Part shown: one piece after another, positions 36,916 through 47,864 of the stretch
Layout: the number at the start of each line of letters is the position of its first letter
Numbering within the stretch: the first letter of the stretch is position 1
Source: Epiperipatus broadwayi
Lineage: Eukaryota; Onychophora; Udeonychophora; Euonychophora; Peripatidae
Direction: 5' to 3'
DNA: 64,000 bases
Assembly: GCA_028023455.1 (NCBI GenBank)
Contig: JAQFVV010000049.1
Coordinates: 3,532,536 to 3,596,535, forward strand
The notes under the pieces: model-generated
Databases searched by the model: none
Told to the model about the DNA's origin: nothing
Seen by the model: only the letters and a program-made list of their open reading frames with translations
Position numbers and translations under genes: made by a program

Positions 36916-39046
36916 CTGTTTTATTTTCCCCTACTTCCCATGAATAATTAAAGAAGGACAAATGAGGCAAGGAAAGAAAAAAAATTTTGCTACATCAGAT
37001 AATTTTAAACATGCAACTTTTTTTTTTACATATATAGAAAGCAGAGATTACATGAAGCAACGAATACTTTTATATACCCAGATGTAGAATTTCTATTTTA
37101 ATTAAAATGGCCTAAATTTGGCCATGTCTGGTTAGTATTTTACTTATACTAACATTAATTAAAAAAAATAAATAAATTTTTAGTGAATTAAAATCCTATT
37201 TAGCTAATCTATGTTCCATTATACCAAATTCGTTTCCATTTTTTTATACATATAGTGACTGACCTAAGAGGCTAACTTCTCTATAACCCCGGGTCAGGTG
37301 GATAGTATCTGTCTCTCATAGTTGATGACTGAAGCCTTGGGTTTTCTACTTTTGGCCTTCTATCAGGGGGTTCTTTGGCCCAATGGTTAAAATCTAGAGT
37401 AGTAAGAAATTCTACCATTTCTCCTATATCTTTTATACAACTTCCTGCCGTCAATTGCTGGATGGTTAGTGGCATGCTACCCTGGATAGTCCCTATGATA
37501 TGTGGATCTGAAAATGCGAATGTTGTAAGGGATTTAAATTGATTTGCTTGGCAGAGGAAGAACTGTGTATGCATTTCTTGGGGTATTGTCCCATATTTTT
37601 CCTGATAGAGCATATTGTATATACTGCTTTATGCTTGTCACTCCAATAATGCTTCATTAATGCATCTTTGTAATTTTCTATAGTTTTGAGTTTCCATTTC
37701 ACCATGTTCTACCAGTCCTTGGCAGAGCCCTGTAAATGGTAACTGGTGATGCCTATCTGCTCATCTGGTCCTGTCTTGTGAAATTGAAAGAAATTTAGTA
37801 AGCTCTCTAGATGGGTTTGAGGCCTTTCCCCTTTCTCTCCTCTAAAGATTTTTATATGAATCATCTTTTCTAGGTAGCTTTGGTGTCCAACTTCCATTCC
37901 CATGCTTCCTTCCATGACTTTGGTCCATCTACTTTTTTGTCCACGTCTATGTTCATCTCGTTTTTACTGCTGACTCCATTTGATGGTTCTTGTGGGCCTT
38001 GATCTGTTGGAATGAGGTCTCTTTACTCATCACATTTATTTACATTTATTACACTATCTGTATTCTCTTCTACTATGATAGGTTTGTCAGATCTTTCTAA
38101 CTTCCTTTCAGTCTCCATGTCTTTAACATCTTCCTTTTTACTGACTTGGAATATTCCAAACTTTTCTTTTATCATTTCTAACTTTCTCAAGACAAAATTT
38201 TGAAATTTCCTATACTCCCTATTTCTTATCCCTTTTTTCCTATCTCTTTTTTGATTCCTCTTCTGTTCTGCTCACTTCCTTTTTATATATTCTCCTCATT
38301 TCTTCCTTATTCTGTCTCTAAGTATTCCTTCAATGAACTTTAGATTAAAGTCCATTGATCCTCTGTATTACTGCGGAGCTTCCACTCACTCTGGTGTCGA
38401 CTCAAAAGCTTCAGATAAATTTAATAGTTGATCTAGACTGTCATTCTCTGCCTCCATTTTCTCAACATCTCCGTTAGCTTTTTCCATGATTTTATTTTTC
38501 TTAAATATTATTTCTTTGTTTTATTTAGTTCTATTAGTATTAGACTACCCCCTCCAGTATCTTGGTCATATCCTACTGTTTCACTGCCCTCATCTACTAT
38601 ACATTGCCCTATCTCTATATTTTCTATACTACTGCTGTTTAATATATATAAGCTACTACTGTCTAACATATATAATAATAACATGAATAAAACATTTACT
38701 GCTACTTGATTTCCTCACTTTGTGACTAATTATAACAAAAAATTCACTAGATCCGAGTATTTTTCATTTCTTCTTAAACTACACATACATTTCTACTTTC
38801 TTTAAACTTGTTATTACATCTACCATTCATCCATCTATTCAACCCACAGTATCTCACTCGATTTATTTTTTTTATTATTTTTATTGAAAAAAAAAACATA
38901 TATATAAAATAAATGGCTAACGACTAACTCTGGGAGCAAACATTAAAAGAAATTTATGTACGTTATATGTCTACTCATGGCATATGGGTTTTTGTAATGA
39001 AGCCTCACACTGATGGCACCAAATGCTAAAAAAAATAATTATACTA
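36916..39046 (-). other. Internal region of the gag-only element
   Basis: On the minus strand the order is: a possible primer-binding site TTTGGTGCCATCAGTG about 22 bases after the 5' LTR end (about 39008-39024), a leader, the gag region (about 38489-37281), an untranslated stretch, and a purine-rich run GGGAAGTAGGGGAAAATAAA (36923-36942) just before the 3' LTR that could serve as the polypurine tract. No pol motif was found in any frame. Confidence 0.65.
37281..38489 (-). pseudogene. Gag-like gene of the LTR element, broken
   Basis: Reading on the minus strand starts at a plausible ATG near 38489 with an acidic N-terminal part (MEKANGDVEKMEAEN). It passes a Lys/Glu-rich segment around 38200-38050 and reaches a retrotransposon-gag-type core (37915-37709: FRGEKGERPQTHLESLL, then YHLQGSAKDW), continuing in another frame with KWKLKTIENYKDALMKHYW (to about 37610) and then in a third frame to 37281. 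F-x-G, a tryptophan after a short helix and the later A-L-x-x-F/Y pattern are typical of capsid-like Gag domains. Several in-frame stops (for example near 38390, 38365 and 38031) and at least two frameshifts inactivate it. No CCHC knuckle is seen. About 400 codons in total. Confidence 0.65.
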
Positions 39047-41670
39047 TGTAATGGTCAGGTTCATATGCTTCATTAACATAGGGCAGAATTCGATCACCAC
39101 ACAGAAAGCAGCACTATAGGTAGTGAAGCTACCAGTAATACTGAGTTCGAACATGATTTATCGGTTCCACAATACACTCCATGAAACAACACATCTGATG
39201 CTACATAGGTAAACATTTCTTTAGGCATGGGGATCAGGGAGATGCGAGAGACTCATAGACTTTATTTTCGAGTTAGCTATATATAATATTAATATTAGAC
39301 ATTTATATTTTAAATAATCGAGAAGATAGGACATTGAATGGGTGTCAAATAAATAAATATATGATGGCAGACGTATGGTTTGAAATTATTTAATGATAAT
39401 ATTTTATACTAAAATCATTTAATTAAAACATTTGATTATATTAGAATCTCAATAGCGGTATTATTATTCCGATATTGTTATATTTTCAAAGAAATACAAT
39501 TATTTGGCTGACATAATCTAGCTACCTGAATTCTGGAGCAAGTATTTCAAGAACATGCCTTCGGGGATTTAATATTTTTGCAATGCATGAGTCTAAATTA
39601 GGATTGATAATACCAGCTATGGACATATATTTTATTTAATTAAATAAGATATTTATAAATGATTATGGACGGACATTTATTTGAGAGTGAATTTATGTCA
39701 TTAATGCAGAGATGGAGTCATACATTGAATAATAAAATTAATAATAAGAAACACATGGTATGTTTAGAACTGTGATGTGAGTGTGGCAATACATTAAAAC
39801 TGTGAAGCCAATGGACGAATTTAAAACAACAAGCTGGCGTTTGCCATGGGCCCAAAGGTAAGATGTCACATAAGTATAGTCAGGTGCAAAGGGTTCATGC
39901 CATACTTACTCCCTGACTGCGTGATGGGCATCAAGCCCTACAGGAACATTCATTATGTCCACTTGTGTAGGATGACTGGGATTCAGTAAATTCTGTATGA
40001 TCTGGGATATCCAAGGTCATAATGGGTTATTGCATCTCTAAACTGGAACACATGTATAATTCACATAATATTCTGTTAAAACTTAATATAGATTTATGAC
40101 TGGGTCCTACATTACCACCATTTAATAAATAATGTGTTTTGCTCTCAAAGAAATGCACTTAATGGATTTATTATTTAAAATTAAAAACAAGTGTTCAAAG
40201 CAATAGGTAAATTGGGGGGTATTAAAAACTAATATGTCCACCACTTGCTACATAGTAGACCCATGCATTTACAATAAATGAAGCACTGAATGCGTGTCGA
40301 TTGATATGAGAATAATGAAAGTATTTAATAGAAGTAAATATTAATTATATGACTTGCAAGACATGCATTCACTGTTTCAGGCAATCATGTATTTGTATTT
40401 TAGAAAATTATGGAGATTTCCGAGCTGACTAGCCAACATGAGTATAAAAAGAAATATATTAGTAGGTCACTGTACAAGATGGCAACCGTTTAGATTAGGA
40501 TTTATATTTAAAATTTGGCAAGGTCTGGTTAGAAATCTTATAGGCATGCTATCATTAGATAATAAAAAAATGTAAAATTAGAAATACATACCCAAGAAAT
40601 AGACAGAGTTAGGTAAGCTAGATTATTAAAGATATTTACATAATAGATTAATAATTAAATTTATAATTGTACAATTTATATAGAGAGTGAGCTATAGCTT
40701 GAATAATATTTAGAGTACTCTAGAAGGCTTTGGGTACAAGTACCTGTTTTATAACAAGCTTTCAAATTGCATGGTCAGTAGCACATTGTTCATGAGTTTA
40801 AACAGTAGCAGTTCTTTCCAACACTCAGGTTATTAATTCATTTCAGTAGCAGCAGCTTTTCGATTGTTTGGGCAGCAAATCCTCTTGGTTTAATTTGTGA
40901 AGGACCCATGTGGAGGTTCAGGCATATGACTGACCATCTCTGGGGAAGAATCGTCTGGGCACTTCCTACTCGATCATCTTGTAGTGGACAAATTAATTTT
41001 AAGATTTTGAATTCTCTCAACCAAGCAAGAGCACAGCCTAAGTCTAACTAAAAGTTCTTAGAAATCCAAAATGTTCTCTTTACTTTATCTTTTACATTTT
41101 ATTCTATTTTATTTTTAGCTCCATTCATTTGCCCTGAGGAGAATCGATGCATTTTTATAAGTTTAATTAATTCAGAAAGCTGCATTCCTATTGTTTAGGT
41201 TTATTTTACCTTTTAACATTTTCGTAATTAAAGCTTTTAGGGAATTTTCTTTTTAATTAATCTATTATCTCTCACTGACCATTACTTGCAAAATTTCAAG
41301 TATAAAAGGGAATATATAATTATTTTTACTTTTCTTTTAAATTAAATCTAATTTCCATAATTATTATTTAAAATATGATTTTTAAAAACAGCAATAAACT
41401 AACGAACATTTACAATTTAAAATAAATAGTAAAAGTTATATAAAATTATATAACTAAAAGAGAAATCTAAATTATATCAATTATTTTTATTTATTGCTTT
41501 AAATTGTTATCGAAGTGTGTGTGTTTATGGTGAATTTTACAGATATTTATACATTTTTAATATTGCTACACACACAATTCGATACCAAAAAGTTTAAATT
41601 TGGGTAGGATAAGGTGGTGGGTGAGAGACGATAGAAAAAGGTGAAACTTAAGATTCAAATTTGAATCTTA
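39047..41670 (-). repeat. 5' LTR of the gag-only element (uninterrupted)
   Basis: A direct repeat of 32476-36915 without the nested insertion. It contains the uninterrupted CTAT site (39277-39280) that served as target in the other LTR. It is unusually long for an LTR and has no conserved ORF; small ORFs such as 40838-41020 are not conserved in the other copy. The right boundary is uncertain by about 8 bases because the terminal sequence next to CAATATAT is low complexity. Confidence 0.88.
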
Positions 41671-41697
41671 TTTTTTCAATATATATATATCATTAAA

Positions 41698-41760
41698 GTC
41701 AGTCAATATGTAGACAATCCCAATATCCATAACAATTAACAATCTCAACCTGTTGTCAAG
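41698..41760 (+). repeat. Single arm of the small TIR family (see 49970-50120)
   Basis: GTCAATATGTAGACAATCCC followed by AATATCCATAACAATTAAC matches the arm of the TIR element at 49978-50020. Only one arm is seen here. Confidence 0.55.
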
Positions 41761-41761
41761 G

Positions 41762-41851
41762 CAATTTCATTTTAACAATAAAGGAAGACTATATACATAT
41801 ATATACCAATTTCATTTTAACAATAAAGGAAGACTATATACATATATATAC
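41762..41851. repeat. 45-bp tandem duplication
   Basis: Two identical 45-base units, each starting CAATTTCATTTTAACAATAA and ending in an ATATACATATATATAC stretch (41762 and 41807). Exact identity suggests a recent event. Confidence 0.9.
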
Positions 41852-43359
41852 CAATCATGAGTTTTAAATAAATTGTATTGTTATATAAATTAATTAACTG
41901 TGATATGCCATTTTTATTTTCTGAATCTCATTCCAAGTTTGTATCTAAACAGTTTGCTCTTCATCCTGTAAATCATACTCTGAGTAGGGAAATTGCTGGA
42001 ATGTTTATAATATAAAAATGAGATGGAATTTTTAAATGGTAATATACATAGATATTATTATGAAATAAAAATGATGCTTGATATTAATAATAGTGTAGTT
42101 CAACTTTCATATATAAAACTTTCTTGTGGATAAGAGTTAGCTATACCCTTTTGTGGAATGGTTTGATGTATGATAATCAAGAAATACAAGCTGTGTCTCT
42201 TATACAAACAGTTATATAAAGAATATGTGAGTTGATCATCAATGTTCACAACAGTCTTAATTAAATGAAATTAAGATATTAATTTTTATTTATTTATTTA
42301 CAATTGTAAGGCGTATAATGATGTAAAGAATAAATCACTATTACATGATATGATTTTATTAATTTTTCAATACTCATTTTGATTTTTATGTGATTTGTTT
42401 GTTTCAGAAATAACATGGTAGATATGTGGCTTTCGATAGCTGTTTTATCATTATTGTATTTGTTATTAATATAGGGGGGAGCTTTATAATTGCAGTTTCT
42501 GTGAGCTTGAATTTATTAATTTATTAATTTTAAAAAATCTGGAAAGGTGAGTATATTATAAATATTCAGCAAAAATTAAATGTCTTTTACTCTATTACTA
42601 GTCACAAAAAAATTACTCTTCTAATATTTTTCTTATTATAATCTTGTTTTCACATAAAACTTTTATAATAGGAAAATGAGTTTTTGCTTGCTTATTAAAT
42701 TTTTTTTGATAATTTTTACACACTAAGTGTTTGATAATTATTTTAAACAATAATAATATAATTATTTTAAACAATAATAATATACATATATACTAATATT
42801 TTATTCATCTATATATTACTTTTAAAAATAGAAGTTAATAAAGTTGACTATAATAGATAACAAAGAAAATCATGGAAGTTTTGACCACACAAGTTATTTA
42901 TATGTCAGAATTGACACAGTGTGAGATTTTTCAAATAGGGAGTGTATCATATATCATATGTTAAAGCAATATTTGATAGACATCATAAATCCACATTTAT
43001 TTGTTCACATTGAAATGTTTTTTTTAAAAAAAACCTTTTTCCCCTTCAATATTGCTTGCTTTCTTATCAAAATATGACAATTTTTGCTTTTTATTCTTAT
43101 TTACCACTCATTTTTTAAATATTTGCAAAGTTCAAATATGACCTTTTAGAATATATTTCATTTATAAAATTAAATTATTTTATACTGATATAAAAAGTTA
43201 AGCATTTTCAAAAGTTCCATTAGGCGTCACAATCAAAAATGTATTGATTAAAGTTATTAATGGAAATGGATTTATTTATATGGATATATTTACATAAATA
43301 TCAGTATAAGCATCACTCATGTTCTTGATATAATATTCATATATATAAATTATCGAATG
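41852..43359. other. AT-rich, no gene seen
   Basis: A short duplication of TTATTTTAAACAATAATAAT at 42740-42783 and homopolymers only; no coding motif. Confidence 0.55.
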
Positions 43360-43399
43360 AGCATGCCAATAGCTCTTAACAAGCTTTTCATAATATCCC

Positions 43400-43446
43400 T
43401 ATCCTCAGACCAATTTCTAGCCTTTGGCTTTCATCAGTGAGATGCT
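43400..43446 (-). ncRNA. Candidate hammerhead ribozyme of the PLE 3' end
   Basis: Reading the minus strand: the stem I 5' strand CATCTCA (43444-43438), core CTGATGA (43437-43431), stem II AGCC-AAA-GGCT (43429-43419), core GAAA (43417-43414), a minimal stem III/loop TTGG, cleavage triplet GTC (43410-43408), and the stem I 3' strand TGAGGAT (43407-43401), which pairs with ATCTCA apart from one bulged G. This is the order of a type I hammerhead with the short stem III described for Penelope-like elements. The match is by eye; stems are short and activity is unknown. It lies about 470 bases past the GIY-YIG remnant, where a PLE terminal repeat would be. Confidence 0.6.
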
Positions 43447-43914
43447 AAGATATTTAAGCATTAGATTTAAAATACTAGGTCAAGCCCAGCACTTTAACTA
43501 ATGGTTAACTATTAAGTAGAAAATCTGAAATTTTCAGATATCCATATGTTTTCAAATCCAGCTACCTAACTTAAATAGCCATATGGGTTTGAACCAAGTT
43601 CAGATATACCATATATTAATAGCTTTATCAATATAAAATTGCTAAAGCCTTAAGAGCAATTATTACCCCTCAACTCAACCAGACTAGCCAAAAAAACCAC
43701 TCTAAATACAAACAATGGTTTTACTGTTGCAAGAAGACTTCTCAACTTTAAGAAACTACAAAATAATAATATATTTAAGTTTAACATTCCCCACATTTTC
43801 ATTTACACCTATACAACCTTAATATTAAATGATCTTTTAATAAATAAGTTAACTGCTTCAGAATCATAAATTTTTAATATAAAAATTCTTTAATTCTTTT
43901 TATTTTATTTCTCT

Positions 43915-44625
43915 CAAAGGAGAAAACCATAATCTCATCAAAATTAATAGTGATAATAGTGTGGCCTGTATCTAAAGCAGAACTAAAGTATCTATTTCTA
44001 ACCCTATTTTTATGTACCTTTATTCTTTCATTTAAGCCCAAACTAATTTACACTACTCCAGGAATTGTTGTTTTATTAAAAATTTCTTTTGTATTATTTA
44101 ATAAATTATTTGAAATGATATTACTTTCCCAAACAATTTTCTTATTTCCAAACAAGTTACTATTTTTACATACAATTCTATAAGAAGACAATTTGAAAGA
44201 CAAAGAAATTAAATCATGTTTTTCTTTATCCTTTACATTTTATAAATATTATTATTATTAAATAAAATACTTTTAACAAATTTATCAGAGTAGCTAACAC
44301 TCAAATAATTTTGATAAATATTATCTTTTTAAAACAAAGCTACACCATTAGAATTATTTAATCTTTTATTTCTATAACAATAATTGTTTAAAGCAGCTAT
44401 TTAATGAGATACAGATTGATAGTTATCAGGTTTAATTATAAATCTTAACTTTTTAATCTTAACATAATGACTACATAACAAACAATTATTCTTTATATTT
44501 CTAATCACCAATAAATCTAAACATTTTAATTCGACAAATCTAACCCCCTCCAATGAAGCTCATTTCCCAACTGTTTCAATTTATTATTTTCAACTACAAA
44601 CACACAATCATCAATATGTCTAACA
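43915..44625 (-). pseudogene. PLE reverse transcriptase/GIY-YIG remnant, minus copy
   Basis: The RT part keeps the IDD box and the later K-P-x-x-Y-Q-S segment. The nuclease part keeps the His-Lys helix (ERIKVHKNR) and the GHTI/NFDE segment, the latter split by a small insertion relative to the plus copy. The N-terminal GIY-YIG motif pair itself is not recognisable. Frame changes occur at about 44570, 44390 and 44040. The plus-strand ORF 43950-44183 is antisense to this remnant. Confidence 0.65.
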
Positions 44626-44645
44626 AATAACTTTAAATATAACCA

Positions 44646-45510
44646 ATTTGTTTATATTTAAAGTTATTTGTTAAATATGTTGAGAATGATAAATTAAAAT
44701 AATAGCTAAATGAGTTTGTTTTGATATTTCTATAAAATGTTTCAAAGAAGGGGGTTAGATTTGGTTAAATTAAATATTTTTAGATTTATTGGAGATTAAA
44801 AATGTAAAGAATACTTATTTGTTAGATAGTCATTATGTTAAGAATAAAGAATTAAGATCTATAATTAAACCTGATATCTATCAATCTTTATCTCACAAAG
44901 TAGCTGCTTTAAAAAATTGTTATAAAAATAAATTTTAATGGGCTAGATTGGTTCAAAAAGGTCAATTTTATCAAGATTTTTTGAGTATTGACTACTTTGA
45001 TAAATTTGCTGAAAGTATTTTATTTAATAGTAATAATATTTGTAGTAATTCTGTAAAGGATACAAAAAATGATTTTTTTTCTTTGCCATTCAGTATTGTA
45101 TGTTAAAAATAATAATTCGTTTGAAAATAACATTTTTTGGAAAAGGGGTATTATTTTGAATAATGTATTAAATAATAGAAAGGAAAATTTTGATAGAAAA
45201 ACTATTCCTGAAGAAGTATATATTATCTCTAATTTTTGTAAAATATATATATAGATCAGAGTAGTTTGAGCTTAAATGAAAGAATAAAGGTACATAAAAG
45301 TAGGGTTAGAAGTAGATATCTTAGTTCTACTTTATATATTCATAACAAACATATAGGCCACACTATTAATTTTGATGAGGCTAAGGTTGCCTTCTTTGAG
45401 AGAAATAAAATAAAAAGAATTAAAGAATCTTTATTACTAAAAATTTCTGATTCTGAAGCAATCAATTTATTTAAAAGTTCTTTTAATATCAAGGGTATAT
45501 GAGATGTAAA
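44646..45510 (+). pseudogene. PLE reverse transcriptase/GIY-YIG remnant, plus copy
   Basis: Starts at the palindrome centre (AACAAATAACTTTAAATATA mirrored as TATATTTAAAGTTATTTGTT). The frame around 44775-44940 reads FLDLLEIKNVKNTYLLDSHY, then IIKPDIYQSLSHKVAALKNC. After a stop it continues as WARLVQKGQFYQDFLSIDYF. Two further ORFs (45069-45254 and 45266-45502) carry the linker and the nuclease C-terminus with LNERIKVHKSRVRSRYLSST, HIGHTINFDEAKVAFFERNK and IKESLLLKIS, matching the conserved H...GH-x-I-x-F-x-x-A...ESL pattern of PLE nucleases. No full-length protein is possible. Confidence 0.7.
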
Positions 45511-45921
45511 TGGAATTATGGGTAATCTTTTGTAGTTATATATATATATATATTGAAGCAATCGGATCTGAGTTCGATCTAGCTTCATGACCTCTAGCCA
45601 TAAGCCCACTTCAAACCCTAGTACTAACCTTAAATTTCCGATGCAATGGGGCTTTATACATTCAATCCATGCTAATTTCCATAAAGAATAACTTATTTCA
45701 TAAATGTGTATTCAAATAACTAGTTTCAGATTTAAATTGATTAATTTTATTAATAAATTCATGATAGAATTATTCATGAATTTATATGTATTATAACTGC
45801 GTGGATTGTGCATATATATTTGTAAATATTTAAATATATATAATTGTTTGAAAGTTTCATTGTGTTGGGAATGTTTGATTTTATTTTTAAATAATTTGTT
45901 AAAGTTTTATTGATTAAAAGC

Positions 45922-46100
45922 TACATTCTTTCGATAAGCTTTCAGATTTTCCCTTTCCAAAAACAACAGTTAAAGTTTTATTAATTAGAAAAAAGATAAG
46001 GATTTCCTAATTAAAATCATTTTCTGATTTTAAGAATTCATTTTCTAATTAGAAAATGAATTCAAGTTAATGAGTTTGAAAGCCTTATCGAAGGAATGTA
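45922..46100. repeat. Inverted repeat with a perfect 30-bp palindrome at its centre region
   Basis: Outer arms TACATTCTTTCGATAAGCTT (45922-45941) and AAAGCCTTATCGAAGGAATG (46079-46098, with small mismatches) flank a perfect palindrome at 46034-46063 that begins GAATTCATTTTCTAA and ends with its complement. It may be the stem of a structured LTR leader or a small insertion. Confidence 0.75.
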
Positions 46101-46204
46101 TCTAAAAACAACCAGTAAATCTAAAAACATTGATAATGAAAGAAGCGCTAGCCAGAAGGCATCAGAGGACAGATATATAGCTCTGAAAAGTTTGGAGAAA
46201 AAAA

Positions 46205-46245
46205 GAGCCATCTTTGTTGTAGAAAAGCCATCTTTGTTGTAGAGA
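46205..46245 (+). repeat. 20-bp tandem duplication
   Basis: AGCCATCTTTGTTGTAGA occurs twice in tandem inside the possible solo LTR. Confidence 0.85.
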
Positions 46246-47864
46246 AGTGCAGTAAACTCTGTGCATTTTAAAGTGTTTCAATCATGGTAAGGGGCTAAAC
46301 ATCAGAAATCTGGCTATCAGTTCCTGACATCCCCTAAAAATCTTCAATGAAGCTGCTGAATCTTTTCTGGACCAATCATGCTGCTAAGATCATGAAAATT
46401 CATTAAAATACTGTTCAAGTAATCGACCAAATGCATGCCGATGTTTTCCTCACCCGGATGTATAAACTAAGGGAACCCGCCCCGGAAGAAATGGGTAATA
46501 TATTTCCCTAATGAACCTTAAGCTTTCTGGCCAGTTTCCGAACTTTACTTTACACTCCCTTTAAGAGCTCTTTTCATTCTATAAATGTAATACTCTGTGT
46601 AAACCCTTTTATTTATGCTATTTTTAAATTTATATAAATTCTCTCAATCTCTAGTCTTTAAACTTTCTCTTTTCTTACTTGGCGGTTCATTTATTATATT
46701 ATATTTATATATATATATGTGTGTGTAATTTATTAATGTTGCTATTTTAATTATATGCCAATAATCTTTCGACTTGATGATCTCCTTTGTTTCTGTTGCC
46801 TTGTGCAAATAATAATATATTAATTCTAATAGTAATTCTCACCCATTAGAACTTGATTTACCATTCTATCAATTATCGAGTCGAAAGAGATTATTAAATG
46901 TGTGTGATATTTTTATAATTGGCTAATAATAAATTATTGGCTCCATTTTTAATCTATGCCCCAGCTATTTTTTGTATTCACCAATATGTTTTTTATTCAT
47001 ATCTAATCTTAAAATGTTTTTATTGCAAAAGGGCCGATAAAGGATCAAATATATTCTAATTCAACTTTGTTATTTAAGATTCAGGAAGGGCACGATGATT
47101 GGGGCATAATTAATATGATTTACAAATACTTTAAAATAGTTTTCGTTAAAAGCTCGTTTGACTTTAATTAATTGATCAAGTCATCACATAGAGCATTCTA
47201 TATGGGTTTTAGTATTCAAACGATGACTATCAAGTCATCATCTTCAAACGTTGCTGATGTAGGGCAATCTTCCGCTCCGTTAGGCTGGTCGGTGATCATA
47301 TTTCTGTTATTTTAAATTATCGAGGAAGAAAGCACTTCCTCTCCTGTTCATATTAGTCAAAGGGCATAAGACTTGTCAGACGTAAGCCACCATAGGACTT
47401 TGATTATCGACTAGCTATTATCTTTCAATTTCATTTTATAGCTCATCATTCATCAGCACTGTTACCTCTCTGTTCCAGTAAAGCCTGCTCTCATGCTTGT
47501 AATTCATGATGAAGTGATTTCAATTAAAGTCAAACAAATTCTCAGTTATATTTAATTAAATAAGTTTTCCAATAAAGATTAAAGTTATGCCCTAAAATAT
47601 GTATCTTGCTCTTCATGAATGGATTTGCGAATGTGAAAATAAATATCACATTCTTTCGTAAAAAAATTAGAGTAATAATTTCCTTTACTAATGAATACCT
47701 TTATCTGCCTTTATTTTCTTGTTGGGGGCATAGACATAGACTTTCAAATATTGCGTAATATTCATTGGCATATAATAAGGACCACCACTCGTATTATAAT
47801 TATAAACTTTGTTTAAGGACTAGAATTAATTAATTTAATCTTCATTTAAAATTCAAACCCAACA

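Larger units (their letters stand above)
32476..41677 (-). mobile_element. LTR retrotransposon with 2.6-kb LTRs and gag only (TR-GAG-like), minus strand
   Basis: Two direct repeats define the LTRs: 39047-about 41670 (5' LTR on the minus strand) and 32476-32709 plus 34536-about 36915 (3' LTR, split by a later insertion). Both end on the minus strand in YATTACA or CCGTTACA (TGTAACGG / TGTAATGG on the plus strand). The internal region (36916-39046) is only about 2.1 kb and holds gag-like sequence but no protease, RT or integrase motif. Long LTRs with a gag-only interior describe non-autonomous terminal-repeat elements that need pol from a relative. ATAT flanks both ends if the element closes at CA at 41677, a plausible 4-bp target duplication in AT-rich DNA. 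Hand comparison of the first 234 LTR bases shows about 22 differences, so the insertion is old. Confidence 0.8.
43360..44645 (-). mobile_element. Penelope-like element fragment, minus copy
   Basis: On the minus strand, from the palindrome centre at about 44645, the sequence shows RHIDDCVFVVENN (about 44625-44587), the Asp-Asp catalytic box of a PLE reverse transcriptase. It continues through IIKPDNYQSVSH and a thumb/linker region. It ends with a GIY-YIG C-terminal segment (LNERIKVHKNRVRNRYFSSA, then GHTI and NFDE, to about 43915) and a 3' non-coding part closing near 43360. Many stops and frame changes make it dead. The same protein segments appear in the plus copy at 44646-45510. Confidence 0.7.
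45863..47864. mobile_element. Possible solo LTR (about 2.0 kb)
   Basis: TGTTGGGAATGTTTGA at 45863 and TTCAAACCCAACA ending at 47864 form an imperfect terminal inverted repeat with TG...CA ends. The length is close to the other LTRs here. The interior contains a promoter-like GGATGTATAAACTAAGG (46456-46472) and short tandem repeats. AATGAAAGAAG plus a GCTAG-type word near 46135 resembles part of the nested LTR near 33428, hinting at kinship. No matching target duplication was found, so the call is tentative. Confidence 0.35.

Noticed and set aside
34947-41020. Small ORFs inside the long LTRs (34947-35159, 40838-41020)
   Set aside because: Each is open in only one of the two LTRs, so they are not conserved genes.
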